Counted from the first letter of the stretch, positions 25,701 through 35,525 are shown. The stretch: DNA of 64,000 nucleotides from Labilithrix sp. (GCA_019637225.1 JAHBWC010000014.1:1-64000); one strand, 5' to 3'. Program-made: numbers and translations. The notes: generated by a model not told the origin, from the sequence alone.

Positions 25701-26090
25701 ATGACCAAGAAGACCGACGCCGAATACAAAGCCGAGCTCACCCCGGAGCAGTACGAGATCACGCGCCGGAAGGGGACCGAGCGCGCGTTCACCGGGAAGT
25801 ACTGGGACTGCCACGACGCCGGGACCTACCGGTGCGTCTGCTGCGGCGCCGAGCTGTTCCGCTCCGAGGACAAGTTCGACTCGGGGAGCGGATGGCCGAG
25901 CTTCACGCAGCCCGCGCTCGAGGGCAACGTCGGGACGGTGGAGGACCGCTCGCACTTCATGGTGCGCACCGAGGTCACGTGCAACGCGTGCGGCGCCCAC
26001 CTCGGCCACGTCTTCCCCGACGGACCGCCGGATCGCGGCGGGCTCCGCTACTGCATCAACTCGGCGTCGATCGACCTCGAGAAGGCGTGA
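25701..26090 (+). CDS. msrB: peptide-methionine (R)-S-oxide reductase
   Basis: 129 residues, a single MsrB domain without signal peptide. Two zinc-binding CxxC pairs are present (CVCCGAELF and [10 protein letters not shown]), and the catalytic cysteine lies in [22 protein letters not shown] and [11 protein letters not shown] are family signatures. It reduces methionine-R-sulfoxide in oxidised proteins, using thioredoxin as donor. GAGAAG precedes the ATG, and a GAC-TATGCT hexamer lies 30 nt upstream. Convergent with pepQ. Confidence 0.96.
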   Translation: MTKKTDAEYKAELTPEQYEITRRKGTERAFTGKYWDCHDAGTYRCVCCGAELFRSEDKFDSGSGWPSFTQPALEGNVGTVEDRSHFMVRTEVTCNACGAHLGHVFPDGPPDRGGLRYCINSASIDLEKA

Positions 26091-26123
26091 CCGACCGGCG
26101 CACGCCGCACGGGGCGAGCGCGC

Positions 26124-27452
26124 TCAGGCTTGGTCGAGCGCGCCGCCGCCGAGGGGCAGGACCTCGCGCGAGAAGTTCCGCGCGCCCGAGCTCGTGACGA
26201 GCACGTCGTCTTCGATGCGGATGCCGCCGAGCGGCGAGAGCGCCTCGACGAGGTTCCAGTCGACGAGCTTGCCCTCGGGCGCGTGCCGGAGCGGCGCGAG
26301 GAGCGAGTCGACGAAGTAGAGCCCCGGCTCGATCGTGAACACCTGGCCCTCGGCGATGCTCGACGTGTTGCGGAGGAACGGGTTCTCCGGCTTCGGTGTG
26401 ACGACGGCGCAGCCGACGTCGTGCGTCTGGAGGCCGAGCGAGTGACCCAGGCCGTGCGGGTAGAAGACGCGGCTGATCCCCTTTCCGTCGATCTCGTCGG
26501 CGGACGCCCTCACGATGCCCGCGTCCTTCAGGATGGCGCTGACCTGGCGGTGCGACTCGTCGTGGAGCTCCTCGTAGGGCGCTCCGGCGGTGACGCGCGC
26601 GACGAGGCGCTTCTGCATCGCCTCCATGCCGTCGAGGATCGCGATGAAGGCCGCGCTCGCCGCGCCGCCGGTCTTCACCCAGGTGCGAGTGATGTCCGAG
26701 CAGTAGCCGAGGCAGGTCGCGCCCGCGTCGAGGAGGAGCGACTCCGCCCGCGTGGCGTCGCGGCCGTAGCTCACGTGGTGGAGGATCGACGCGTTCCGTC
26801 CGGTCGCGACGATGTTCTTGTACGGCGTCTCGGGATCGTCTTGCCGCGTGGTGCGGAGATAGAGCAGGTGCAGGTCGAGCTCGGAGCAGTCGCCCTCCGC
26901 GAACGCGCGCCGGACCGCCTCGTGCCCGAGCGCGGCGCGACGGTTGGCCTCGACGAGGCAGGCGATCTCGTACGGCGTCTTCGTCGTCCGAAGGCGATCG
27001 AGCGCGGCGAGCAGCTTCGCGGGGTTCCGATCCGCGCTCGCGATCCCGAGAGCCTCCGCGCGCGCGATGTCGTCGCCGATCCACGCGACGCGCTTGCCCG
27101 AGGGCAGCTCCGGCGCGGCGAGGCGGCGGACGTCGAGCACGCCGAGGAACGCCGTCGACTCCGGCGGGGCAGGGCGCTCCCAGAAGTCCCTGCTCTCGGG
27201 CCAGAAGAGCCGCGTCTTCGTCCCCGGCTCGACCACGAGAAAGCAGCCCGGCTCGTAGAGCGCGACCCAGTGGTGGAAGAACGGCGTCGGGCGCAGCGGC
27301 CAGTACTGGTCGTCGGCCGCGGTCTTCTTCTGCGGCGTGCCCGAGTGGACGACGATCGCGTCGAAGCCCGCCTCGCGGAGCGCCTCGGTGTAGAGGCGCT
27401 CCTGGCGCGCGACGTGATCCGGATAGAGGGCTTCGATGACGGCGAGATCCAC
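26124..27452 (-). CDS. pepQ: Xaa-Pro dipeptidase (M24)
   Basis: 442 residues. An N-terminal creatinase-like domain (1-170) leads to the pita-bread catalytic domain. Metal ligands are visible in order: DAGATCLGYCSDITRTW (two aspartates), PHGLGHSLGLQTHD (histidine), FTIEPGLYF and GIRIEDDVLV (two glutamates). The spacing and the PHGLGHSLGLQTHDVG motif match bacterial prolidase PepQ, which releases proline from Xaa-Pro dipeptides in the cytoplasm. The GTG start lies 6 nt after an extended -10-like TGC-TAGGGT, with no ribosome site between. Confidence 0.93.
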   Translation of the reverse strand: MDLAVIEALYPDHVARQERLYTEALREAGFDAIVVHSGTPQKKTAADDQYWPLRPTPFFHHWVALYEPGCFLVVEPGTKTRLFWPESRDFWERPAPPESTAFLGVLDVRRLAAPELPSGKRVAWIGDDIARAEALGIASADRNPAKLLAALDRLRTTKTPYEIACLVEANRRAALGHEAVRRAFAEGDCSELDLHLLYLRTTRQDDPETPYKNIVATGRNASILHHVSYGRDATRAESLLLDAGATCLGYCSDITRTWVKTGGAASAAFIAILDGMEAMQKRLVARVTAGAPYEELHDESHRQVSAILKDAGIVRASADEIDGKGISRVFYPHGLGHSLGLQTHDVGCAVVTPKPENPFLRNTSSIAEGQVFTIEPGLYFVDSLLAPLRHAPEGKLVDWNLVEALSPLGGIRIEDDVLVTSSGARNFSREVLPLGGGALDQA

Positions 27453-27458
27453 GACGCT

Positions 27459-27464
27459 ACCCTA
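27459..27464 (-). promoter_or_regulatory. extended -10-like TGC-TAGGGT before pepQ
   Basis: Minus-strand TGC-TAGGGT, 6 nt before the GTG at 27452. The gap is too short for both a leader and a Shine-Dalgarno sequence. Confidence 0.45.
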
Positions 27465-27547
27465 GCAAATCCGGGGCGCGCCGGCCGCGCGCGACGCCCC
27501 TGGCGCGCAGCGTCGCTGCGCGGGGCGCCTCGCGCGGCCCTGAGGGC

Positions 27548-30500
27548 TCATTTCAGCGTGATCTTCTGCACGCCCCAGTAGCCCGTCGAGAGGAAGAGGT
27601 CGCCGCCCTGGCGCGAGATCGCGCTGGTCCACCAGCCGCGCGTGCGGGCGAACTGCGAGTACACCGGCGCCTGGTTCGGCGTGAGCTTGTAGATGTCGAG
27701 ACCGACCTGGCCCCAGCCCGACGTGATGATGGCGCGGTCGCCCTCGACGTCGACGAGCCAGCCCCAGCCGTCCTTCGGCGCCGACGCGCGCGCGACGGGC
27801 TTCTTCGGGTCGGTGAGATCGAGCTCGTGGAGCTTCACGCTGCTCGAGCCGTTCGGGTTGGCCTGGTTTGGCTGCGTGTACTCCTGCGCGCTCATGTACG
27901 CCTTGTCGCCGCGCACGAACACGTTGCCGACCCAGCCGTCGATGAGCGTGCTCGACTGGAGGTACGCCTTGCCGTTCTTGATCCGCGCGACGGCGATCTC
28001 GTCCTTCGGGGCGTTCGTGTACCCGTCGTACCAGCGGTAGTCGACGAAGTAGAGGAGCGACGGGTCGGTCTCGCTCGCGCCGACGAGCAGGCCGGGGACG
28101 TTGATCCGCTGGCCGACCTTCGGGTTCGCGCGATCGGAGAGATCGATCTGATCGAGGTAGTAGCGGACCCAGTAGGTCTGCTGCGGGCCGCTCGGATCGG
28201 GGTTCGCGATCGGCTTCGACTTCCACTCGTAGTGCGTCGTGTACAGCTTGTCGCCGATGACGCGCATGTTGCCCCACCACCCGTCGGTGTCGGTGGTGAT
28301 CGTGGTCGACGCCAGCTTGGGCGCGTTCGGATCCGAGAGATCGACGAGGTAGAGCTGCTGGTCGCGCTTGTACTCGCCCGTGTTCGGATCGTAGGAGCCG
28401 CGGGTCCGGCGGAAGGCGAGCGTGTCGCCGCCGACCTGCATCGCGTTCGAGCCGTCGTACCAGTCCCAGTAGTAGCAGCCGCCCCACCACGACCAGTACG
28501 AGCCGTTCGTCTCCTGCGGCAGGTCGAGCGAGCCCTTCGGCGTCGCGCCGCCGTTGGCGAGGTCGACGACCTGGACGTGCGGGGTGGCGTACCACGGCCC
28601 GTTCGGGTTCTTCGGGTAGAGCGTCGTGACGACGTAGGCGAGGTCGCCGTTGCGGAAGACGCGCGCGTCGGAGCCGTCGATCGAGAGCGACGGCGCGGCG
28701 GGAGCGGCGATGTTCTCCTCGGCGTTCGCGATCGGCAGGACGCGGAGCTCGCTCCTCTGGTTGTCGTACCCCCACCAGTCGGTGGAGAGCTGGGCGATCG
28801 TCGCGCCGTTCGGCTCGGCCGACACGACGTTGCGCGCGAGGGTGATCTGCTTGACGACCTTCGGGCTGTTGCGGTCCGCGTAGTCGATCACGCTTAGCGC
28901 CTGATCCGACAGGGCGACGAGGCGGTTCTTCACGAAGACGCCGCGCTCGACCCAGCCCTTCGACTTGGCCGCGCCCCGGGTGGTGATCGCGCCGGTGTCG
29001 TATTCGATCAGCTGGACGCCGTTCATGTACTCGTACGACGACGGGCTCCAGCCGCTGAACGGCAGGACGACGAGCTTCTTCGCGTCGTCGCGGGTGAACG
29101 CCTTGAACGTGCCGGCCGCGGGCGTCCACGCCCAGCCGTCGCCGAAGCTCGAGGTGCCGATCACCGTCGGCTGCGTCGCGTCGGCGACGTCGAGCAGGCG
29201 GAGCGCGACCTTGCTCGACGAGTAGCCGTTGCCGTACTCGTTGCCGAGCGCGAAGAGCCGATCGGTCCCCATCGGCATGAAGAGCCAGACGGCGCCGCTG
29301 ATGCTCGTCGCGCCGGCGAGCGCGGGCGCCGCCGGGTTCGACAGGTCGTAGATCTCGATCGGCGTCGGCGCCTGCTGCCCGTTCGGCGACCACCCGCCCT
29401 CGCGCGGCGAGAGGTACATGCGCTTGTTCGAGAAGCGCGCCGTCGCCGCCCAGCCCTGCGACGGGATGTCGAGCGAGGCGATCTTCTGCGGCGCCGCCGG
29501 ATTGGAAAAATCGACGGTCGTGAGCTTGTAGCCGCCCTGGCCGTTGCAGTAGCCGTAGTCGGCCCCGGCGCACGTGATGACGGACGCGGTCGTGCCGTCG
29601 AGATCGATGTTCCAGCGGCCGTTGTCGGCGCTCCATCCGTTGAGCAGGCCGTCGACCTCGAACGTGCCCATCGGCATGATCCGACCGTCGAGCTCCGAGA
29701 GCCCGATGTAGTCGATCGCGCTCTTGCCGGTCGGCCGCTTCTGGCCCGAGCCGTCGTCCGCGAGGATGTCGTGCGCCATCAGGATCTCGCTCGACGTCAC
29801 GTTGAACGCGCCGGAGTAGCCGTCGAACTCCTTGGTGCCGTTCAGGGTGGGCGCGAGCTTGCCGAACTTGACGCTCGAGATGACGACCTTGCTCGCGCCG
29901 CCGTAGTAGCCCATTCCCGGTGACGCCATGTCACCGGACGCGACGCCGCCGTAGTAGCCGCCGTACCAGCTGCCGTAGCTCCAGCCGTAGTCGTGGCTGA
30001 CGATGTAGAGGTTCTGCCCCACGACGCGCATGTCGCGCGCCCAGCCCTTCACCTGGACCTCGCCGAGGACCTTCGGGTTCGCCGGATCGCGTGCGTCGAC
30101 GGAGCGGACCACCGAGCCGTGGAAAGGCGAGCCGTCGGGCGCGTTGCCGTACCAGTCGCCGACGACCATCGTGGCGATCCCGTCGCGCACGAACATCTCG
30201 ACGGGCGTGCCGAACACGGGCGAGCGGCCGAGGAGCTTCGGATCGTCGGCGTTCGTGATGTCGAACACCATGAGACCGCGGTAGCTGTTCAGGAAGTAGA
30301 GGCGGTTGCCGTCGACGCGGTAGATGTCGGTCTCCTCCGGCTTCGCGAGGTTCAGCGAGGCCTTCGCGTCGCCGCCGGCCGGCGCGGCGTTGCTGTCGCC
30401 GGCGGACTCGGCTCCGCCCCGACCGCCGCCGAAGGAGCCGGCCTGGCCGATGGGCGGCGCGGACTCGAACTCGGTCTGTCCCTCCTCGCGGCCCTGGCTC

Positions 30501-30601
30501 GGGCTCTTGCCGTCGTCGCTGCCGCAAGCGGCGAGGGACGGCGCGAGCGCGGCGAGGAGGGTGAGGCTGCTGACGGCGAGGAGTCGGCTTTTCGCGAGCA
30601 T
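27548..30601 (-). CDS. large beta-propeller lipoprotein
   Basis: 1017 residues from the ATG at 30601. Signal LLAVSSLTLLAALAPSLAACGSDD gives a lipid-anchored cysteine. After a Gly/Ser/Glu-rich linker comes LAKPEETDIYRVDGNRLYFLNSYRGLMVFDITNADDPKLLG, the hallmark first blade of the bacterial Beta_propel family (Pfam PF09826), with many further blades of the form VDLSDPNAPKLAS. Trp/Tyr/Gly-rich loops (GWSYGSWYGGYYGG) are unusual. Predicted surface or periplasmic, perhaps binding polymer or partner proteins. No enzyme motif. The frame extends 36 residues upstream but without signal-peptide logic. One of three lipoprotein genes in a row on this strand. Confidence 0.85.
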   Translation of the reverse strand: MLAKSRLLAVSSLTLLAALAPSLAACGSDDGKSPSQGREEGQTEFESAPPIGQAGSFGGGRGGAESAGDSNAAPAGGDAKASLNLAKPEETDIYRVDGNRLYFLNSYRGLMVFDITNADDPKLLGRSPVFGTPVEMFVRDGIATMVVGDWYGNAPDGSPFHGSVVRSVDARDPANPKVLGEVQVKGWARDMRVVGQNLYIVSHDYGWSYGSWYGGYYGGVASGDMASPGMGYYGGASKVVISSVKFGKLAPTLNGTKEFDGYSGAFNVTSSEILMAHDILADDGSGQKRPTGKSAIDYIGLSELDGRIMPMGTFEVDGLLNGWSADNGRWNIDLDGTTASVITCAGADYGYCNGQGGYKLTTVDFSNPAAPQKIASLDIPSQGWAATARFSNKRMYLSPREGGWSPNGQQAPTPIEIYDLSNPAAPALAGATSISGAVWLFMPMGTDRLFALGNEYGNGYSSSKVALRLLDVADATQPTVIGTSSFGDGWAWTPAAGTFKAFTRDDAKKLVVLPFSGWSPSSYEYMNGVQLIEYDTGAITTRGAAKSKGWVERGVFVKNRLVALSDQALSVIDYADRNSPKVVKQITLARNVVSAEPNGATIAQLSTDWWGYDNQRSELRVLPIANAEENIAAPAAPSLSIDGSDARVFRNGDLAYVVTTLYPKNPNGPWYATPHVQVVDLANGGATPKGSLDLPQETNGSYWSWWGGCYYWDWYDGSNAMQVGGDTLAFRRTRGSYDPNTGEYKRDQQLYLVDLSDPNAPKLASTTITTDTDGWWGNMRVIGDKLYTTHYEWKSKPIANPDPSGPQQTYWVRYYLDQIDLSDRANPKVGQRINVPGLLVGASETDPSLLYFVDYRWYDGYTNAPKDEIAVARIKNGKAYLQSSTLIDGWVGNVFVRGDKAYMSAQEYTQPNQANPNGSSSVKLHELDLTDPKKPVARASAPKDGWGWLVDVEGDRAIITSGWGQVGLDIYKLTPNQAPVYSQFARTRGWWTSAISRQGGDLFLSTGYWGVQKITLK

Positions 30602-30694
30602 GGCACGCCTTTGTGCACCGGTCGTGCCGTGGCGCACGGATGTGAAATGGTGATGTGATTCAGATAGTTGAAAGAGGTCGCGCGAAGCCCGAGG

Positions 30695-30711
30695 GTGTGC
30701 CACTGGCACAC
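30695..30711. promoter_or_regulatory. 17-bp palindrome upstream of the large beta-propeller gene
   Basis: GTGTGCCA-C-TGGCACAC, 94-110 bp before the ATG at 30601, flanked by outer complementary GCCCGA/TCGGGC. The same half-site GTGTGCCA recurs 69 bp before the second beta-propeller gene (33685-33692). Confidence 0.4.
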
Positions 30712-30760
30712 GCGTTCGGGCAGGCGGGCCAGGCGGGCGCGCGGCCCGTTCGTCCGCGCC

Positions 30761-31588
30761 TCAGTTGGCGAAGCAGTAGATCGAGCCGCGCCCGCCGCCG
30801 CTCCGCACGCTGTTCGCGCCCATCTCGGCGCAGCCGGCCGAGGCGTGCGCCGAGTTCCACGACGTGCGCGCCGCGCCACCGCCGTTGCGGTTGCTGTGGC
30901 CGACTTGACCCGAGGTGTTCGTCGCGCTGCTCGTCCAGTTCGCGCAGTGCGCCGCGGCGGACCCGCCGGCGGCCGTCGCGCCGGTCAAGATGTCGTGGAC
31001 GTTGGGGCTCATGATCGAGACCTGGTTGCCGTACTCGTCGAGGTTGGTCTCGAGGCTCAGCGCGTTGGTAGCGCCCTCGTCGTGGAGGATCGCGGTGCTG
31101 GTCGCGATGACGACGCCCTTCGCGTTGATCCACGGTCCGTTGCCGATGCGGCTCCGCGCGGTGACGGTCGCCGTGCTGAGGTAAGCGCGCCACGTCTTCG
31201 CACCGAGGACCGGCGAGACGGCCTCCGCGAGGGACTTGCAGAACGCGTCCGCGCCCGCGAGCCCGTCCGCGTCGCTGGGGTTCGCGCGGAAGTCTCCGCC
31301 GGAGCCCTTGCCCCGGCTCGTCACGAAGAAGTTCATCGCCCCCGCGATTCCGCCGTCGGGCCCGACCCAGGCCGCGTCGGGCGTCTCGCTCGCCGTGTCG
31401 GCGCCGGCGTCCTCGGGCCCCGGCGAGGTGTCGGGCGTCGCGTCGGCGACCGCGGCGCCGTCCTCTCGCGACGAGCTCCCTCCGTCGCCGGACGGCGAGT
31501 CTCCACCTTCCGGGTCGTCGGTGCCACACGCGACGAACGTTGCGATGACGCTCAGGACGGAGAACGCGAGGATCGAGCGAGCAGCCAT
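30761..31588 (-). CDS. DUF1554-like surface lipoprotein
   Basis: 275 residues. The ATG at 31588 follows GGAGGG by 4 nt and was preferred to a GTG 12 nt upstream. Signal MAARSILAFSVLSVIATFVAC carries the predicted lipidated cysteine, followed by an Asp/Ser/Gly-rich linker. The C-terminal domain FFVTSRGKGSGGDFRANPSDADGLAGADAFCKSLAEAV...TWRAYLSTATVTARSRIGNGPW...CANWTSSATNTSG...GSIYCFAN matches the same DUF1554/endostatin-like fold as the gene at 10787, with conserved cysteines. Likely a carbohydrate- or protein-binding surface protein; function not shown. Confidence 0.82.
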   Translation of the reverse strand: MAARSILAFSVLSVIATFVACGTDDPEGGDSPSGDGGSSSREDGAAVADATPDTSPGPEDAGADTASETPDAAWVGPDGGIAGAMNFFVTSRGKGSGGDFRANPSDADGLAGADAFCKSLAEAVSPVLGAKTWRAYLSTATVTARSRIGNGPWINAKGVVIATSTAILHDEGATNALSLETNLDEYGNQVSIMSPNVHDILTGATAAGGSAAAHCANWTSSATNTSGQVGHSNRNGGGAARTSWNSAHASAGCAEMGANSVRSGGGRGSIYCFAN

Positions 31589-31723
31589 GGGTCCCTCCAC
31601 TTCGCGGGAGAGCGATCTCGAGCGCTCCTCCCGTCAGGGCCCATTGTGCCACGATCGCGAGCGACCTCGGGCGAATCCGGCGTCGCGCGCTTGGCTGACG
31701 TCCCGCGGGACCTCCTCGCTCGA

Positions 31724-33616
31724 CTACTCGAGGACCACGGCGGCGCCGAGGCGCTTGGCCGTGGGGCGGAGCGTGACCTCGACGAGCTCGCTCCCCATCA
31801 GCGCGAAGGCGCGCTGGCGCAAGAAGATCGGGCGGGTGTTGCCGTACCAGTCGGTGCACGACGTCTCGCAGGTGGTCGCGACGTCGCCGGCCGAGACGAT
31901 GCCGAGGGCGGACATCGATCCGCTCGCGGTGACGTCGAAGAACCCGAGGTTCGAGATGCCATTGCCCCATCCCCAGCCGGCGCCGGCGCTCGGCGGCGCG
32001 ACGACGGCGTAGCCGATGGTGCCGCCGCCGGCGGCGTCGGGCTTGAAGAAGAAGCCGTGGCTCCGCCCTTCGCCCTGCGCGGCGCCTTCGAGCGTGACGT
32101 TCGAGAGCCGCTGGGCGAGCGAGTCGACGGAGAACGAGCTCAGCGTGATGCCGGCGTTGCCGTCCGCCGAGGTCACGACGAGCACGCGGCGATCGCCGAG
32201 CGGCTCGATGCGCGCGACCGGGAGGGTCGGCGCCCGCGCGATCTTGCCGGTCGCGGCGTCGAGCGTCACGAGCTCTCCCGCCGCGCCGTTCGGATCGTAG
32301 CCGTTCGCGTAGCCGTCGGTGACGGCGGCGACGAGCACGTCGCCGACGAAGCGGTTCTTCGCGAGGAAGCCTCTCTCGCGAAGCGTCGTGGCCGGAGCCG
32401 CCTGCGCGCCGGTCTTGTCGAACGTGGCGAGCGGGAGCGAGAGGAGCGCGGGCCCCGTCGCCTGTGCGTTGCCCGAATACGGGCTCCCCGAGCTCACGGC
32501 GACGAGCAGCGCGCTGTCGGACTCGCGGAACGAGAACTGGTCGAGCGGGTGTCCCTTCGCCGCGTGCGACGACACGTCGAGGGACGCGAAGTCGAAGCGG
32601 TAGACGTGCGAGCTCGCCCAGAGGTAGGCCGCGTTCGGCGAGATGTACGTCTCGCGCCACCAGCTTCCGATCACGCTGCGGCCGTGGCAGGCGAGCGCGC
32701 CCGTGTCCGGCAGGTCGCACTGGACCACGGTGTGGAACGTCGGATAGTGCGGCTTCGTGAGCGACGTCGAGACGTCGAGCGCGCCGAAGATCGGTCCGAC
32801 CACGCTGAACTTGCCCGCGTCGTCCGCCGTGAGCACGCGCGGGTACGCGAGCTTGTTGTCGGCGCGCCGTCCGACGTAGTGCGGCATGTAGAAGACGAGC
32901 TTCCCGTCGACCATGCGGCTCGCGTAGTTGTGGCCCGAGTAGTAGTCGTTCGACTCGAGGAACGTCGAGCCGAGGCGCGTGAGCTTGCCGCCGCTCAGCC
33001 GGAACGTGTCGATCTCCGTCGCTCCGCGGACGTCGTCCTGCCCGCCCGCGACCGTGATGCCGTAGCGGAAGCCGACGACGTAGACGAGGTCGCCTTTGAC
33101 GAGCATCTCGTCGTACCAGACGTTCGAGTTGAGGCCCTCGACGCGCGCGACGCGCATCGAGTCGCCGAGCGCCGGAGCCTTTCCGTCGGCGACGTTCGCG
33201 ACGTAGAGGCGACCCTGACGGAGGACGACGAGGTGGTCGCCGATGTTCTTGACGATGCCGCCCTCGTCGACGCCGGCCTCCTGGTTGTTCGTGATGGCCT
33301 CGTTCGGCGCCGACGCGCCGGCGTTCGCGCCGTCGTTCGCGCTCTCGCCCGCCGTCGGGGCAGCCATCGCCTGGTCGTCGTTGCACCGACCGTGGGAGCT
33401 CGCGGCGGCCGCCCGGTTCTTCGCCTCGATCGCGGAGACGTAGGCGTCGAGCTCGCTCTCCGAGGCGAAGCCGTAAATGCCGCCGGGCTCCTTCTCCTCG
33501 GACTCGAGGGCGGAGCTGTTCGAGCAGGGATCGTCGAAGAGCGACTCGACGGCGGAGCAGCCGGCGAACGAGGGGGCGGCGACGAGAAGCGGAAGGAGGA
33601 AGAAGCGAGCGCGCAT
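31724..33616 (-). CDS. beta-propeller lipoprotein
   Basis: 630 residues. Signal RARFFLLPLLVAAPSFAGC gives a lipid-anchored cysteine at about 20. The Beta_propel family signature TNNQEAGVDEGGIVKNIGDHLVVLRQGRLYVANV (read as overlapping short motifs around residues 110-145) is clear, followed by repeated propeller blades and the conserved YSGHNYASRMVDGKLVFYMPHYV. It is a smaller relative of the 1017-residue protein downstream; the two probably arose by duplication and divergence, with the DUF1554-like gene between them. Predicted surface or periplasmic. Divergent from the aldehyde dehydrogenase gene. Confidence 0.86.
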   Translation of the reverse strand: MRARFFLLPLLVAAPSFAGCSAVESLFDDPCSNSSALESEEKEPGGIYGFASESELDAYVSAIEAKNRAAAASSHGRCNDDQAMAAPTAGESANDGANAGASAPNEAITNNQEAGVDEGGIVKNIGDHLVVLRQGRLYVANVADGKAPALGDSMRVARVEGLNSNVWYDEMLVKGDLVYVVGFRYGITVAGGQDDVRGATEIDTFRLSGGKLTRLGSTFLESNDYYSGHNYASRMVDGKLVFYMPHYVGRRADNKLAYPRVLTADDAGKFSVVGPIFGALDVSTSLTKPHYPTFHTVVQCDLPDTGALACHGRSVIGSWWRETYISPNAAYLWASSHVYRFDFASLDVSSHAAKGHPLDQFSFRESDSALLVAVSSGSPYSGNAQATGPALLSLPLATFDKTGAQAAPATTLRERGFLAKNRFVGDVLVAAVTDGYANGYDPNGAAGELVTLDAATGKIARAPTLPVARIEPLGDRRVLVVTSADGNAGITLSSFSVDSLAQRLSNVTLEGAAQGEGRSHGFFFKPDAAGGGTIGYAVVAPPSAGAGWGWGNGISNLGFFDVTASGSMSALGIVSAGDVATTCETSCTDWYGNTRPIFLRQRAFALMGSELVEVTLRPTAKRLGAAVVLE

Positions 33617-33878
33617 GGCAGGCCCTGGTGCAGCGGACGTACCAGCGGAGAAATGGGCCTTTGCGGAGGAACTGGCGTGCCGGAGTGTGCCAGGCGACGG
33701 AGGCCGCGAACGAGGTGTCTCGGGACGCGCGCGGCGCGCGGGACGGGGTGCGGCGCACGAACCCGAGCGTCGCCGACCGCGGCGTCTGCGCGAGGCTCGC
33801 GCAGCGCCGGAATCTCCACGGAGGACGGACTCGCGGCCGGCGGCGCAACTCCGAGAGGCGCTGCTCGGGCCACGCGGC

Positions 33879-33884
33879 TATAGT
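33879..33884 (+). promoter_or_regulatory. -10-like hexamer TATAGT before the aldehyde dehydrogenase gene
   Basis: GGC-TATAGT, 14 nt before the ATG at 33899; the closest match to the TATAAT consensus in the window. Confidence 0.42.
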
Positions 33885-33898
33885 CGGCGGCCTCTCTC

Positions 33899-35500
33899 AT
33901 GAACCTCGAATCGCAGTCTGCGCGGCCGGAGAGCTCGGCCATGGTGTTCGCGACCAAGAGCCCGGCGACGGGCAAGGACCTCAGCGCCGTCGAGGCGACT
34001 CCGCTCGAGGACGTCGCTGGGGTGGTGGGCCGCGCGCGCGCGGCCCAGAGCAAGTGGGCGGAGCTCCCGATCGGCAAGCGCATCAAGGCCGTCAGCAAGG
34101 TCAAGAAGCGCATCCTCGAGCGCGCGGAGGAGATCGCAGCGCTCGTCCACGCCGAGACGGGCAAGCCCGACGTCGAGGCGCTGCTCGGCGAGGTGCTCGC
34201 GAGCGCGGACGTCGTTAGCTACTGGGCGGAGCTCGTCACAGAGGAGCTCGAGCCGTTCGAGGCCGAGATCGACGCGCTCTCGTACCCGAAGAAGCGCGGC
34301 TGGGTGCACCGCGATCCGCGCGGGACGATCGCGCTCATCATGCCGTGGAACTTCCCCTTCGCGCTCCCGCTCCGGACGATCATCCCGGCGCTCCTGGCCG
34401 GCAACGCGATCGTCTTCAAGCCGAGCGAGATCACGCCGCGCACCGGCGAGCTCATCGCGCGGCTCTTCGACGGCATCCTGCCCGAAGGCCTCCTCGGCGT
34501 GGTCCAGGGTGGGGGAGACGCGGGCGCGTGCGTCGTCGACGCCGACGTCGATCTCGTGGTCTTCACCGGCAGCACCGCAACGGGGCGCAAGGTGGCGCAC
34601 GCGTGCGCCGAGCGGCTCATCCCGTGCTCGGTCGAGCTCGGCGGCAAGGACGCGGCGATCGTCCTCGCCGACGCCGATCTCGAGCGCGCCGCCAACGGCA
34701 TCGTGTGGGGCGCGATGATGAACGCCGGGCAGAACTGCGGCGCCGTCGAGCGCGTCTACGTCGACAAGAGCGTCGCCGACGTCTTCACCGCGAAGGTCGT
34801 CGCCGCGACCAAGGCGCTGCGCTTCGGGCAGGACGTCGGCCCGCTCACCACCGAGGCGCAACGACGCGTCGTCGAGCGCCACGTCGACGCGGCGCGGGCG
34901 GCGGGCGCGGAGGTACTCGAGGGCGGCGAGGCGATCGAGTCGGAGACGACGGCGCTCGGCTACCGGCCGACGGTCGTGAAGATCGACGCCGACGACAACG
35001 CGCTCATCGCCGACGAGACGTTCGGCCCGGTCGTGCCGATCACGGCGGTCGCCGACGTGGAGGAGGCCGTCCGGCGCGCGAACGCCTCGCGCTACGGGCT
35101 CACCGCGAGCGTTTGGACGGCGGACGTCCGGCTCGGCGAGGCGCTCGCGCGGCGCCTCCGCGCGGGCGTCGTGACGATCAACAACCACTCGTTCACCGGG
35201 GCGATCGCGTCGGTGCCGTGGGGCGGCGTCGGCGAGAGCGGCTGGGGGATCACCGGCTCGCCGCTCGCGCTCGAGCACCTCACGCGCCCGCGGCTCCTCG
35301 TCGTCGATCGCAACCGCGCTCCGCGCGAGACGTGGTGGTACCCGTACTCGCCGACGCTGCGGAAGCTGGCGCTCGCCTTCGCCGCACTGCGCGGCGGCGC
35401 GGCGTCGATCGGCGCGCGTCTCGGCGCGCTGGTCGCCGTCGTCGGCCTCCTGCCGAAGCGGATGGGCGAGCTCAAGACCGGCAAGCCGCGCGAGTCCTGA
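33899..35500 (+). CDS. NAD(P)-dependent aldehyde dehydrogenase
   Basis: 533 residues. The ALDH superfamily catalytic glutamate is in SVELGGKDAAIV (about E246) and the nucleophilic cysteine in NAGQNCGAVERVYV (about C280); the cofactor segment IMPWNFPF and the FTGSTATGR turn are intact. The closest pattern is the broad succinate-semialdehyde/betaine-aldehyde type with an additional C-terminal extension of about 60 residues (YPYSPTLRKLALAFAALRGGAASIGARLGALVAVVGLLP) that could be a membrane anchor, as in fatty aldehyde dehydrogenases. A TetR-family gene follows 40 bp downstream on the same strand and probably controls or is cotranscribed with it. Substrate unknown; a long-chain aldehyde is an attractive guess. 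Confidence 0.9.
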   Translation: MNLESQSARPESSAMVFATKSPATGKDLSAVEATPLEDVAGVVGRARAAQSKWAELPIGKRIKAVSKVKKRILERAEEIAALVHAETGKPDVEALLGEVLASADVVSYWAELVTEELEPFEAEIDALSYPKKRGWVHRDPRGTIALIMPWNFPFALPLRTIIPALLAGNAIVFKPSEITPRTGELIARLFDGILPEGLLGVVQGGGDAGACVVDADVDLVVFTGSTATGRKVAHACAERLIPCSVELGGKDAAIVLADADLERAANGIVWGAMMNAGQNCGAVERVYVDKSVADVFTAKVVAATKALRFGQDVGPLTTEAQRRVVERHVDAARAAGAEVLEGGEAIESETTALGYRPTVVKIDADDNALIADETFGPVVPITAVADVEEAVRRANASRYGLTASVWTADVRLGEALARRLRAGVVTINNHSFTGAIASVPWGGVGESGWGITGSPLALEHLTRPRLLVVDRNRAPRETWWYPYSPTLRKLALAFAALRGGAASIGARLGALVAVVGLLPKRMGELKTGKPRES

Positions 35501-35525
35501 GCGTCGCCGGCGGCGCCCGTCGTGC

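Noticed and set aside
30695-30720. Possible sigma54 promoter because of TGGCAC.
   Set aside because: The GC doublet is not 10 nt after the GG on either gene, and the motif is better explained as a palindrome.
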